64,000 nt of DNA from Holophagales bacterium (GCA_009843505.1 VYDI01000028.1:62001-126000); one strand, 5' to 3'. Shown: positions 18,027 to 27,281, counted from the stretch's first letter. A program made the numbers and translations. The notes: generated from the letters alone by a model not told the origin.

Positions 18027-21000
18027 TCAGAACTGCAGCCGTAGCCCCGCGCGCACGCGCCGGCTGTTCTGGAAGGCGGCGGGAAGCGACTCGCGCAGAT
18101 CCGGCCTTGCCCCCTGTGCTGCCGCGGCGACCCGCAGGTCGGTGCGGCCTGGCCCGACGAAGACCGGGTCGAGGTAGGCGAGCGGCCAGAGCTGGTTCGC
18201 GGCGTCCTGGTCGAAGACGTTGAGGGCCTCGGCGAAGAGGGACAACCGCCGGTCGTCCGAGCGAAGCGGGACGCGGTAGGTGAGAGACAGGTCCGCGCGC
18301 TTGAGATCGGCGCTCTTGACCGGCCCGTCCGGGCCAGACGGCAGGGGGGTCAGGCCGGTGCTGAGGATACGGCTTGCTTCGTCGACCCGGACCGTCAGGG
18401 CCCTCGGTACGTAGGCGGCGCCCGTGCGGAAGCGGTACACGAGCGCCATCAGCCAGCGTTCGCCCGGCGAGAGGACGAGCCAGCCGGAGAGCTGGTGCTC
18501 GCGGTCGAGACTCAGGCGGCGGCTGTCGTCCGTCACATCGAAGACATCGCAGGGCACGGGCGAGGAGCAGACGTCGAGCGCGGCGAGGACCGGATGAGCG
18601 CCGGGCGGGGCGCCCGCCTCGAGTCCGAGTCCGCCGGCCTCGTGGTTGCCGGTCAACCGGCTCAGGAGGTACGAGAAGTGGATTCTCCAGGAGGGGCTGA
18701 AGCCGCCGACGTTCGCGTTGAGCTCGGCGCCCCACCAGTCCTGCTCGAGCTGGGGGAGTTGGCCGCCGGCGCCCCGGCCGGGGGTCAGCAGCGTCGGGAC
18801 GACCTCGCCGGCGGCCAGCAGCGGCATGAGACGAACGCCGTCCCGGAGCTGGCGTCGGGAGACGCGCGCCGAGATCACGACGTCGGGCAGGAACTGGTAT
18901 CCCGTCCCCAACTGGATCTCGCGCACCCGGGCCGGACGGAGGTCCGGATCCACCGCCGCCCTCGCGAAGTCGAGGGGCGCGCCGCTGTAGCCGCCGGTGG
19001 CCTCCAGCGCCGCGACCGCGTCGAGGTCGGAACGTCCCGCCCGCGGCCGGAAGACGTCGACGTACCACCAGGCAGCGCCGCCGTAGGCCTTCCACCTGCC
19101 GCGGCCGGCGACGTCCCAGACGAACGCGAGCCGCGGTTCCGTGCGGTCTTCGAACTCGAGGTCGAGGGGGCCTACCTCTTCCTCTTCGGTGCGCAGTCCA
19201 ACGTGCAGGGTCAGATGCCTCTTGAAGGCTCCGCCCACGCGCCAGGCGTCCTGCGCGTAGAGGGCGCGTTTCTCCTGCCGGAGGCCGGCGGCGCCAAGCG
19301 GTCCACCGCTCCAGGCGTCGAGCACTCCACCGGGAAACCGCAGCATCCGTCCGGAACCCTCTGCACGGAAGAGTCCGAGGCTGCTTCTGGAGTCCTGAAT
19401 GCCGATTTCCAGCGTGTGATCGAAGAGGAAGAACGACGGCTCGATCGCCCAGTTCCGGCGTTCCGCTGCGCGGCGGATCCGACTCGCCGGCGCGGCCTCG
19501 TACCAACCCGCCAGCCGCCCGGAGGCGGGCGCCCCGAAGTACAGGCCCCCGTCCTGCCATGGCTCGCCGGCCTCGATGAGATCGGATCGACCGCCGAACA
19601 CGCGCAACCAGAGGCGGTCGGTGACTCCCCACTCGACGTTGAGGCTCGTCGTCTGCCTTCGCGACCGATCGTTCTCGGTTCCGTCCAGCGACGGCAGAAC
19701 CTGCAGCGGCGGCCTTCTGCCGTCGACGTCGCCGGAGCCGGCATGGTGCTTCAGGGTCAGGTTGCTGGCCGAGCCGGCCCACCAGTCGAGCTTCCCGACC
19801 GACTGTTCGATCGTCTCGTCCCAGGTCATTGGAGCGCCCGCACCGAACAGGCTCTCCGTGCCGCGGGTGCGGCTTCTCGAGTAGCCGCCGAACGCCCGGG
19901 CCCGCTTGTCCCGTAGCGGGCCGCCGGCAAAGATGGTCGCCTCGTCGCCCTCGATGCGTCTCCTGTCCCTGCCGCCGGCAGGCGATTCTCCGGCAGCGAA
20001 CAGGCGCAGGGCGAGCCGCTCGCCGTTGTCGAGTGGTTCGGACGTCGACCAGCCGCCGTTCACCCGCCAGTCGGTCCCTCCCGAGCGCGTGATCAGGTCG
20101 ATGTGGGGACCGGCCATCGTCGCCGCCAGTTCCATCGTCCAGACGCGCACCTGATCCACCCAGCGTGGATCGATGGCGGCTGATCCCGGTTCGCGGAGCG
20201 CGCTTTCCTGCCCGTCGATCCGGTAGACGGCGAAGCCGGGCGGCCAGCCATTGACCGCGACATCGGGGTCCAGCGCATCGAGGCCGGACGCCAGGTCGAG
20301 GTTGAGCGCCGCCACCGCGCCCGGTAGCAGCCGCAGGTCGTCGCCTGCGAGCACGTTTCCGTCGCTGCCGGTGACCACGTCGAGCAACGGCGAAGAGACG
20401 AGATCGAGCGCCGACGCGCTGCCGGCCCTCATGTGGAAGTCGACCCGCAGTACGCCGCCCGTAACCAGGATCAGGTTCTCGACGACGGATGTCGCGTAGC
20501 CGTCCATCGTCGCCTCGACGTAGTAGTCGCCCGGCGGCAGACCCGGCGCCCGGAAGCTGCCGCCGCGACCGGCGCGGACGGTCTGGGTGCTGTGCAACTG
20601 ATCGCCGGTGATCCTGATCTCGGCTCCCGGCAGCGGAACGTCGGTGACCGCGTCGCGCACCTGGCCGTTGATCTCGCCGTTCAGGCCAGCCACGGCGGGG
20701 CTCGGCGAAACCAGGGTCAAGCCGACAACCGCCGCGACCAGCACCGCCGTGACCGCTGGCGCGGCCGCCAGGCGGGTCGTTTCCTGCTTCGGCAGGAGCA
20801 GTGAAGCGAAGGCAGACACCAGGCCCACGACGGCGCCGGCCTGCAACACGGCCGCGAGTTCGAAGCGATCCGCAAGCCCTCCGATTCCCCACGTCGCGAT
20901 CCCGCCCGTCGCGAACAGGAATCCGAGCGCCGTCCCCGAAGCCAGACCCCGACGCCACGGCAGCAACTCCTGAGCCATGACGATCAGGATGGAGTGCGAT

Positions 21001-21956
21001 GCTCCCAGCAGCGCTCCGCAGGGCAACACGACGGCAAAAATCCAGCCCCCGGATCCGGGCAGCACGCCCAGCAGCAGGGCGCCGAGCAGCGTGGTCAGGA
21101 AGACGACCGGCCGGCGACCCCAACGATCGGCCCAGGCGCCCGCGAAGACCGCGGTCACGGCGCCTCCCAGCAGGAACAGCGCGCTGGCGGACCCCTGAGC
21201 CACGGAGCTGTATCCCCTCTGACTCAGCAGGAGGGGCAGGAACGCCATCGTTCCGAACATGGCCCAGGAGCGGCTGGCGAAGACCAGGCCGAGAAGGGCG
21301 ATGACGCCGCCGCGGACAGGTCGCCGGCGGCCGGGCGGCACCTCAACGGCGCCGGTCCGCTCCTCACTCGGCTGCGAGGTTGCCGGCGCCGGGTGAAACC
21401 GCCTCGGCCCCATCGCGAAGACCATGAACAGCGGCACGGGCGCCGCGAGGAGCAGGAGCCAGTAGATCCCGTTCAACCCCGCCCGATCGAGGGCCAGTCC
21501 CGCCAGGACCGGCCCGGTCGTCAGCCCGAGTTGACCGCAGAAGAAGAAGATCGCGGTGAAGGTGGCCGAGCGGGCCAGGTTCACCGTGCTGGAGTGCATC
21601 ACGCCCAGCGGATGAAAGGCGCCCGAAGCAACCGCCGCCAGCGCGAAGGGAATGAGAAACAGGACGAATCTCTGGGTCGCGGCGGCGGCCGCAACCGCCA
21701 GGCCCATGCAGGCGAAGTTGAAGGCGACGCTGAAGGGACCCAGGAAGCGGCTGCCGATCCGGTCGACCAACCAGCCGAAGGCCGGCTGCGTGGTGCCGGC
21801 GAGGACCTGGAACAGACCCACCCCGAGCCCGATCTGGGCGGCGCTGAGACCGAGCGGCGCCTGGAGGAAGGCCAGCAGCACCGGCCCCATGCTGTTGAAG
21901 ATGTCGATGCCGAGGTGACCTATGGTCACCGCCGCGAAGATCCGTCGCCCGTTCAT
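18027..21956 (-). CDS. In-frame MFS transporter / TonB-receptor-like beta-barrel chimera
   Basis: 1309 codons without a stop. Residues 1-390 are a 12-helix major-facilitator protein resembling Fsr-type efflux carriers (TQPAFGWLVDRIGSR, DRWGRRPVVF). Residues 391-424 read like a signal peptide (AVTAVLVAAVVGLTLVSPSP, AVAG). Residues 425-510 are a carboxypeptidase-regulatory-like beta-sandwich (INGQVRDAV ... PGDYYVEATMDGY), and 515-1309 are a plug-like segment and an outer-membrane barrel ending in the typical C-terminal phenylalanine (LRLQF). An inner-membrane carrier joined to an outer-membrane barrel is topologically implausible, so two products are likely: either an internal start (for example the GTG near codon 380) or loss of a stop. 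The first ATG overlaps a short leader frame. Confidence 0.75.
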   Translation of the reverse strand: MNGRRIFAAVTIGHLGIDIFNSMGPVLLAFLQAPLGLSAAQIGLGVGLFQVLAGTTQPAFGWLVDRIGSRFLGPFSVAFNFACMGLAVAAAAATQRFVLFLIPFALAAVASGAFHPLGVMHSSTVNLARSATFTAIFFFCGQLGLTTGPVLAGLALDRAGLNGIYWLLLLAAPVPLFMVFAMGPRRFHPAPATSQPSEERTGAVEVPPGRRRPVRGGVIALLGLVFASRSWAMFGTMAFLPLLLSQRGYSSVAQGSASALFLLGGAVTAVFAGAWADRWGRRPVVFLTTLLGALLLGVLPGSGGWIFAVVLPCGALLGASHSILIVMAQELLPWRRGLASGTALGFLFATGGIATWGIGGLADRFELAAVLQAGAVVGLVSAFASLLLPKQETTRLAAAPAVTAVLVAAVVGLTLVSPSPAVAGLNGEINGQVRDAVTDVPLPGAEIRITGDQLHSTQTVRAGRGGSFRAPGLPPGDYYVEATMDGYATSVVENLILVTGGVLRVDFHMRAGSASALDLVSSPLLDVVTGSDGNVLAGDDLRLLPGAVAALNLDLASGLDALDPDVAVNGWPPGFAVYRIDGQESALREPGSAAIDPRWVDQVRVWTMELAATMAGPHIDLITRSGGTDWRVNGGWSTSEPLDNGERLALRLFAAGESPAGGRDRRRIEGDEATIFAGGPLRDKRARAFGGYSRSRTRGTESLFGAGAPMTWDETIEQSVGKLDWWAGSASNLTLKHHAGSGDVDGRRPPLQVLPSLDGTENDRSRRQTTSLNVEWGVTDRLWLRVFGGRSDLIEAGEPWQDGGLYFGAPASGRLAGWYEAAPASRIRRAAERRNWAIEPSFFLFDHTLEIGIQDSRSSLGLFRAEGSGRMLRFPGGVLDAWSGGPLGAAGLRQEKRALYAQDAWRVGGAFKRHLTLHVGLRTEEEEVGPLDLEFEDRTEPRLAFVWDVAGRGRWKAYGGAAWWYVDVFRPRAGRSDLDAVAALEATGGYSGAPLDFARAAVDPDLRPARVREIQLGTGYQFLPDVVISARVSRRQLRDGVRLMPLLAAGEVVPTLLTPGRGAGGQLPQLEQDWWGAELNANVGGFSPSWRIHFSYLLSRLTGNHEAGGLGLEAGAPPGAHPVLAALDVCSSPVPCDVFDVTDDSRRLSLDREHQLSGWLVLSPGERWLMALVYRFRTGAAYVPRALTVRVDEASRILSTGLTPLPSGPDGPVKSADLKRADLSLTYRVPLRSDDRRLSLFAEALNVFDQDAANQLWPLAYLDPVFVGPGRTDLRVAAAAQGARPDLRESLPAAFQNSRRVRAGLRLQF

Positions 21957-22015
21957 GGAGAACCGATGCCGGTGTGAGGGTACGTCACCGCCGCGAAGAT
22001 CCGCCGGCCGTTCAT
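21925..22015 (-). repeat. 32-bp direct repeat duplicating the start of the MFS gene
   Basis: Two 32-bp copies, 21925-21956 and 21984-22015, match at 30 of 32 positions with a 59-bp offset. Each contains an ATG and the next ten codons (MNGRRIFAAVT). This is a local tandem duplication of a gene start. Confidence 0.85.
21953..22015 (-). CDS. Twenty-residue leader frame duplicating the MFS N-terminus
   Basis: ATG at 22015 opens a 20-codon frame, MNGRRIFAAVT then YPHTGIGSP, whose TGA overlaps the ATG of the MFS gene (ATGA). The first eleven residues are identical to the MFS N-terminus, so it arose by tandem duplication. It begins 10 nt after the ggt stop and could couple translation of the next gene to ggt. 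Whether the peptide has a function of its own is unknown; it may be only duplication debris. Confidence 0.45.
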   Translation of the reverse strand: MNGRRIFAAVTYPHTGIGSP

Positions 22016-22025
22016 CCGCGGCCCG

Positions 22026-23810
22026 CTACCCGCCCGCGGGCGCGTCCCCTCTTGGTGCGCTGACGTCGCCGCCCCGGCGCGGATCCGCCACGCCAAGCAG
22101 GCTCGACCCCTCAACCAGGACCGCGGACACGTCCCCGCTCAGGCCGCGCTCGACCAGCTCGTGGCCCCTCGCCGCCAGATCCTCGAGCGTCTCGGCGGCA
22201 AGACCGCCTTCCTCGTAGAACACCTGGTCCGGCCACGCCTGGTGATGCACCCGCGGACTCTCGACCGCCTGCCGCAGCCCCATTCCGTGGTCGATGACGT
22301 TCGAGATCACGTGGTAGACGGTGGTGATGATCGTCGGGCCGCCGGGTGTGCCGACGACCATCATCAGTTCGCCCTCGAGGTCGAGCACAATGCTCGGGGT
22401 CATGGACGACAACATCCGCTTGCCCGGGACGATGGCGTTGTTCTCGCCCTCGACCAGCCCGAACTGGTTCGGCTGACCCGGCGAGGCGGCGAAGTCGTCC
22501 ATCTCGTTGTTCAGTAGGAAACCGGCGCCGGTGACGGTGACGGCGTTGCCGAAGCCGCTGTTGATCGTCGTCGTGACCGACGCCGCGTTGCCCCAGCGGT
22601 CGACCACGGAGTAGTGGGTCGTCTCGGTGCTCTCCGCGGGCGGCGCGACCTCGATCGGCGGCAGCGGCCGCGCTCTCTCGGGATCGATCCGGGCCCGCAG
22701 CCCGTCGGCGTAGTCCTGCGACTCGAACTGCCCGCGCGGTACGTCGACGAAGTCCGGGTCGCCGAGCAGGGTGTTCCGGTCCCGGAACGCGAGCCGCATG
22801 GCTTCGGCCTCCAGGTGGATCAGGTCGGGACTGCCGAACGGCGGCAGGGGATCCCAGCCCTCGAGGACGTTCAGGATCAGGCCCAGGGTCAGGCCGCCGG
22901 AAGAAACCGGCGGCATCGAGTAGATCGTGTGTCCGCGGTAGGCGACCTGGACCGGCTCGCGCCACACCGGCGCGTAGTCCTCGAGGTCCTGGTGCGAGAT
23001 GAGCCCCACGCCGCGCTCCATCTCAGCGACGATCAGGTCGGCAACGCGGCCGCGATAAAAGCCGTCCGGACCCTGGTCCGCGATCGCCTGAAGCGTGGCC
23101 GCGAGGTCTGGCTGTTCCAGCATCGCCCCCGGTGGCGGCGCCTCGCCATCGACCAGGAACTGCATCGCGCTGGCCGGGAACCGGTTGAGGCGTGGCGCGG
23201 CCGACTCCAGACTCCGCGATCGCGGCTCGTCGATCTCGTGGCTCCGGGCCAACTCGACCGCCGGTGCGACCAGGTCGCTCCAGGGCAAGGATCCGTACGT
23301 CCGGTGCATCTCCCAGAGCCCGGCCACCGAACCCGGCACTCCGGCCGCGAGGTGACCGACAACCGCGCTCTCCGCCACCTTGCCTTCATCGTCCAGGAAC
23401 ATGTCGCGGGTCGCCGCACCCGGCGCCTTCTCGCGGTAGTCCAGCGCACGGACGTCGCCGTCGTTCGGTCGGTAGACCAGAAACCCGCCGCCGCCGATGT
23501 TGCCGGCGGCGGGCAGGACCGCGGCGAGCGCAAAGCCGACGGCTACGGCGGCGTCAATAGCGTTTCCGCCCTGTTCCAGAACCGCGGCGCCAACGTCGGA
23601 GGCGAGGCCGTGGCCGCTGACGACCATGCCGTGTGCGCCCTCAGCCGCCGGCGCCGTACCGCCGAGACCCCAGGACGACTGTCCCGAAGCAGCTTCTCGT
23701 ACCGCCTCGGGCCCCGCGCAGGAAACGCCGAGCAGGAACGCGGCGACCAGAACGCCTGCAACCGGGCGGCGAGCGAGCGGACGCGAGGCAATGGTCGCGA
23801 GCCGGCTCAT
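22026..23810 (-). CDS. ggt: Gamma-glutamyltransferase
   Basis: 594 aa, exported; removes gamma-glutamyl groups from glutathione and transfers them to water or amino acids. It has an N-terminal hydrophobic signal with a cysteine (LLGVSC) that may make it a lipoprotein, the large-subunit start (MVVSGHGLASDVGAAVLEQG, GGNAIDAAVA), the autoprocessing nucleophile threonine in ETTHYSVVD, and the small-subunit GG(P)TIITT region. The precursor should self-cleave at that threonine. The ATG at 23810 is chosen; a GTG lies four codons upstream. It is divergent from a glutamate-cysteine-ligase-like gene, 83 bp start to start. Confidence 0.93.
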   Translation of the reverse strand: MSRLATIASRPLARRPVAGVLVAAFLLGVSCAGPEAVREAASGQSSWGLGGTAPAAEGAHGMVVSGHGLASDVGAAVLEQGGNAIDAAVAVGFALAAVLPAAGNIGGGGFLVYRPNDGDVRALDYREKAPGAATRDMFLDDEGKVAESAVVGHLAAGVPGSVAGLWEMHRTYGSLPWSDLVAPAVELARSHEIDEPRSRSLESAAPRLNRFPASAMQFLVDGEAPPPGAMLEQPDLAATLQAIADQGPDGFYRGRVADLIVAEMERGVGLISHQDLEDYAPVWREPVQVAYRGHTIYSMPPVSSGGLTLGLILNVLEGWDPLPPFGSPDLIHLEAEAMRLAFRDRNTLLGDPDFVDVPRGQFESQDYADGLRARIDPERARPLPPIEVAPPAESTETTHYSVVDRWGNAASVTTTINSGFGNAVTVTGAGFLLNNEMDDFAASPGQPNQFGLVEGENNAIVPGKRMLSSMTPSIVLDLEGELMMVVGTPGGPTIITTVYHVISNVIDHGMGLRQAVESPRVHHQAWPDQVFYEEGGLAAETLEDLAARGHELVERGLSGDVSAVLVEGSSLLGVADPRRGGDVSAPRGDAPAGG

Positions 23811-23893
23811 CGCGGGAGGCACGGTATCAAAGCAGCCGGATACGCTTGTTCCATCCCTGCCCGGAGACGGCCTCCCTACACCGGAGAAGAACC

Positions 23894-25003
23894 ATGCAGA
23901 CCAAGCTCCCCGAGCTGACGATCGGCATTGAGGAGGAGTACCAGATCATCGACCCCGAAACCCGGGAGTTGAAGCCCTTCATCCAGGAGTTCCTGGAGCA
24001 GGGACAGATCGTGCTCCAGGAGCAGATCAAGGCGGAGCAGTTGCAGTGCCAGGTCGAGGTCGGCAGCGAGGTCTGCCGCTCGATCGACGAGGCCCGCCAG
24101 GAGCTCATCCGGCTGCGGCGCTCGATCGGGCACCTGGCGTCGCGGAACGGCCTCCGCATCGCGGCCGCCAGCACCCATCCGTTCTCCTCCTGGCAGGAAC
24201 AGGACGTCACGGAGGCGGAGCGCTACGTCACGATGCAGGAGACCTTCGGCGACGTTGCACGGCGACTGCTGATCTTCGGCATGCACGTCCACATAGGCAT
24301 TCCCGATCGCAACCTGCGAATGGACATCATGGACCAGTCGCTCTACTTCCTTCCCCACCTACTGGCGCTGTCGACGAGCTCGCCTCTCTGGCAGGGGCGG
24401 GACACCGGGCTGAAGTCCTACCGTTCGGTGATCTTCGAGAGCCTGCCGCGCTCGGGCTTGCCCCCTTCGCTCCGTTCCTACGCGGAGTACGAGCGGCTGG
24501 TCGACGTCCTGGTGCAGACGAAGTGCATCGAGGAGCCGACCCAGATCTGGTGGGATGTCCGGCCGCATCCCAAGTTCCCGACGATCGAGTTCCGGGTCTG
24601 CGACGTCTGCACGAAGATCGACGAGGCGCTGTGCCTCACCGCGCTTCTGATGGCGATCGTGGCCAAACTGATCCGCCTCCGCCGCAACAACCAGGCCTGG
24701 CGCCGCTATCCGCGCCACCTGATCTACGAGAACAAGTGGCGTGCGATGCGCTACGGCATCGACGGCAAACTGATCGACTTCGGCAAGGGCGAGGAAGTAC
24801 CGCTACGGTTCCTGACCCTGGAACTCCTCGAGTTCGTCGATGACGTGCTCGACGAACTCGGCGTCCGCAAGGAAGCCGAGTACGTCCACACGATCCTCGC
24901 CGAAGGCACCAGCGCCGACCGCCAGATCGCCCGCGCCGAGGAGGGCAACCTCCATGCCGTCGTCGATGGTCTCATCGAAGAGACCCGCGAAGGCTGCGAC
25001 TGA
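23894..25003 (+). CDS. YbdK/GCS2-like carboxylate-amine ligase
   Basis: 369 aa ATP-grasp-unrelated ligase of the glutamate-cysteine ligase type 2 family. Typical blocks: TIGIEEEYQIIDPETRELKP at the start, HVHIGI near residue 137, HPKFPTIEFRVCD near 240 and the C-terminal ENKWRAMRYGIDG. It should join cysteine or another amine to the gamma-carboxyl of glutamate, although several YbdK members have only weak glutamate-cysteine ligase activity. GGAGAAG precedes the ATG. Its head-to-head position with gamma-glutamyltransferase supports a glutathione or gamma-glutamyl role. Confidence 0.9.
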   Translation: MQTKLPELTIGIEEEYQIIDPETRELKPFIQEFLEQGQIVLQEQIKAEQLQCQVEVGSEVCRSIDEARQELIRLRRSIGHLASRNGLRIAAASTHPFSSWQEQDVTEAERYVTMQETFGDVARRLLIFGMHVHIGIPDRNLRMDIMDQSLYFLPHLLALSTSSPLWQGRDTGLKSYRSVIFESLPRSGLPPSLRSYAEYERLVDVLVQTKCIEEPTQIWWDVRPHPKFPTIEFRVCDVCTKIDEALCLTALLMAIVAKLIRLRRNNQAWRRYPRHLIYENKWRAMRYGIDGKLIDFGKGEEVPLRFLTLELLEFVDDVLDELGVRKEAEYVHTILAEGTSADRQIARAEEGNLHAVVDGLIEETREGCD

Positions 25004-25009
25004 TCGTTG

Positions 25010-26122
25010 CTAACCCGTCTGCGGCCGGTTCCCGAACAGCGGGACGGCCGGGAGGAGGGCGAGAAGAAACAGGACGGGAGCAAGGAACCTGGGCCAGATC
25101 CAGATCCTGTTGCCACCTGCGGAGCTCTCGTACGCCGGTACGGGGACAGCGCCCTCCTGCTGCAGGCGCTGGACCCTGTCCGCGGGAAAGGCGTGGCGCA
25201 GGTCGCCGTCCGGATTCCGAACTTCCTCAAGCACGGCCGGGTAGTAGCGGTTGAGGATCGCCTGTTCGGCGGCGGCGGTGGCCCAGTCCTCGGCGTCGAA
25301 GGCTTCATTGCGGGCCTGGACGTGCCAGGCGGCCTCGGACAGGAAGTGGTCCTCGATGTGCCAGGGCTGGAAAGGCGGCGTCGGCGGCTGCTTCGCGGGC
25401 CAGCGCGCGCGGCGGTTCTCGTTCAGGCTCTCGAGTTGCCCGGCGCTGTAGTAGCTGCGGAAGCTGCCGAGTTCCGGGTCGCTGATCCGGTGGCCGAGGT
25501 TCGTCAGGCCGACGAGGCCGACCGACGCCACGGCGAGGACGACCCACAGGACGGCAACCGCGCGGCGTTCCTGGAGAGACGGGGCCTGGGTGTCGAATCC
25601 GAACAGGCCCGCCCCGAAGACGACCCCGCAGCCGGCGGCCGAGGCGTTCAGCAGGCAGTCGTAGAAGTCGCCGGCGCGGACCCAGACCAGCCACTGGATG
25701 AACTCGTCGGCAAGCCCGACGAGCGCCGTCAGAACGGCGGCCGAAAGGGCGGCCGTGACGGCCGACCGACCGCCCCGGAGCAACGCCCGGTAGAGCAGCA
25801 GAGCGACGACTCCGTAGAGCACAAGGTGCATCCGCTCGAGGGCGGATTCCTCCGGACGTCCGCGGGCGAGCGCCGTCGCCTGGACGGCCGCCCAGAGCAG
25901 ACCGACCGCCATCGCGATCCAGTTCTTCCGTCGCAGGCGTCGTGCCGAACGAACCACCCAGACCACGAAGGCCGCCGCGGCGCCCCAGAACAGGATCGTC
26001 GGCACGATCACCAGGAGCGAACGGTCGACGTCCTCCTGAATCCACCGGGTGAGCCGACCCAGAAAGGGCGCCGAACCGACGATCCACAGGGCGATCAGGG
26101 CAGGTGCCGCAAACCGGCGCAT
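25010..26122 (-). CDS. VanZ-like multi-spanning membrane protein
   Basis: 370 aa. About seven hydrophobic segments; the VanZ-type motif GLADEFIQWLV...RAGDFYDCLLNASAAG near residues 135-170 carries the D-E, Q, R, D and N residues of that family. A periplasmic domain (about 225-340) is attached before a last C-terminal helix, making it longer than simple VanZ proteins. The function is unknown; VanZ relatives have been linked to envelope and glycopeptide resistance. It is convergent with the ligase gene and divergent from the sterol methyltransferase, with 69 bp between starts. Confidence 0.75.
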   Translation of the reverse strand: MRRFAAPALIALWIVGSAPFLGRLTRWIQEDVDRSLLVIVPTILFWGAAAAFVVWVVRSARRLRRKNWIAMAVGLLWAAVQATALARGRPEESALERMHLVLYGVVALLLYRALLRGGRSAVTAALSAAVLTALVGLADEFIQWLVWVRAGDFYDCLLNASAAGCGVVFGAGLFGFDTQAPSLQERRAVAVLWVVLAVASVGLVGLTNLGHRISDPELGSFRSYYSAGQLESLNENRRARWPAKQPPTPPFQPWHIEDHFLSEAAWHVQARNEAFDAEDWATAAAEQAILNRYYPAVLEEVRNPDGDLRHAFPADRVQRLQQEGAVPVPAYESSAGGNRIWIWPRFLAPVLFLLALLPAVPLFGNRPQTG

Positions 26123-26191
26123 TGGAGAAGGACGCTAGCAGTCCGATGTCGACCGGGGTGTAGGCTCTTGGCAGGAGGTAGCAAGACGAAC

Positions 26192-27265
26192 ATGGCGGAG
26201 CCAGCGCGAATCGACGTCCACGGCACGGACGGAGCCCCGCATCGTCGTCCCGTCTCGGCGAACAGCGGCGGCGACCTGAGAGAGGCGCTCGACGACTTCC
26301 TTGAACTGAAGGAGATGGTCGCGGCCCGGGAGGGAGATCGAGCCCTTCACGACCAGCCGCAGATGGTGAGTCGCTTCTACGATGTCGTCACGAAGTTCTA
26401 CGAGTACGGCTGGGGCCAGTCCTTCCACTTCTCACCGCGCCGTTCCGGGGAGGGCCTCCGAAGCGCCGTCCGCCGTCACGAGATCAGCATCGGCGAACTC
26501 CTGGCCCTCGGGCCGGGAACGAAGGTCGCCGACATCGGATGCGGTGTCGCCGGGCCGCTGGTCACCATCGCGAACGCCACCGGCGCCAGCATCACGGGGA
26601 TCAACCTCAACGCGTACCAGATCGCGAGAGGCCAGCGATCGCTGCACCGCGCCGGCCTTCAGGAAACATGCGGTTTCCTGCTCGCCAGCTTCATGGACGT
26701 GCCCCTCGACGACGGCCATTTCGATGCCGCCTACTCGTTCGAATCGACTTGCCACGCGCCCGACAAGACCCTCTGCTTCAAGGAGCTCTATCGGCTGCTC
26801 AGGCCGGGAGGCGAGCTTGCCCTGATCGACTGGTGCCTGACCGACAGCTTTGACGAGGACGACCCGGTCCATCGCGACATTCGGGACCGGCTCGAGTTCG
26901 GAAACGCAACGCCCAACCTGCTCACGACCTCCAGCCAACTCGACCTCGTTCGAGCCGTCGGTTTCGAGATTCTCTCGAGCCGAGACCAGGCGCTCGAGTG
27001 CGACCCGGACGCTCCCTGGTACCGGTCGCTCCAGGGCCGTGACCTTTCGCTCGCGTCACTCGGGCGGATTCCCGCCGGCCGATGGTTCACGGCCAGGGCG
27101 ACCAGCCTGCTGGAGCTGCTGCGCATCGCGCCCGCCGGCACCGGCGAGGCCGCCCGCATCCTCAACGTCGCGGCCGACTCCCTCGTCGAGGCCGGCGTGG
27201 CGGGAATCTTCACGCCGTCCTTCCTGATCCACGCGCGCAAACCGGACGGCTCGGTCTCCTCGTAG
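26192..27265 (+). CDS. Sterol C-24 methyltransferase (ERG6/SMT family)
   Basis: 357 aa. It transfers a methyl group from SAM to the C-24 side-chain double bond of sterols in characterised relatives. All four SMT signature regions are present in order: the aromatic sterol-site region YEYGWGQSFHF (70-80), SAM motif DIGCGVAGP (114-122) with INLNAYQIARG, region III YSFESTCHAPD (181-191) and region IV DWCLTDSFDEDDP (213-225), plus GFEI and DAPWYRSLQG. The SMT-specific C-terminal domain is complete (GRWFTARATSLLELLRIAP ... IFTPSFLIHARKP, 296-351). Collinearity with yeast Erg6p is end to end. AGGAGG precedes the ATG. The Rieske oxygenase follows by 16 bp. Substrate could be host or dietary sterol; no cyclase is in view. 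Confidence 0.93.
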   Translation: MAEPARIDVHGTDGAPHRRPVSANSGGDLREALDDFLELKEMVAAREGDRALHDQPQMVSRFYDVVTKFYEYGWGQSFHFSPRRSGEGLRSAVRRHEISIGELLALGPGTKVADIGCGVAGPLVTIANATGASITGINLNAYQIARGQRSLHRAGLQETCGFLLASFMDVPLDDGHFDAAYSFESTCHAPDKTLCFKELYRLLRPGGELALIDWCLTDSFDEDDPVHRDIRDRLEFGNATPNLLTTSSQLDLVRAVGFEILSSRDQALECDPDAPWYRSLQGRDLSLASLGRIPAGRWFTARATSLLELLRIAPAGTGEAARILNVAADSLVEAGVAGIFTPSFLIHARKPDGSVSS

Positions 27266-27281
27266 CGGTTGGCGGTCCGTC

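Noticed and set aside
17740..21123. 1127-codon frame in another minus-strand phase over the barrel protein
   Set aside because: Arg/Gly/Pro-rich and domain-free; the other phase carries signal, regulatory and barrel segments.
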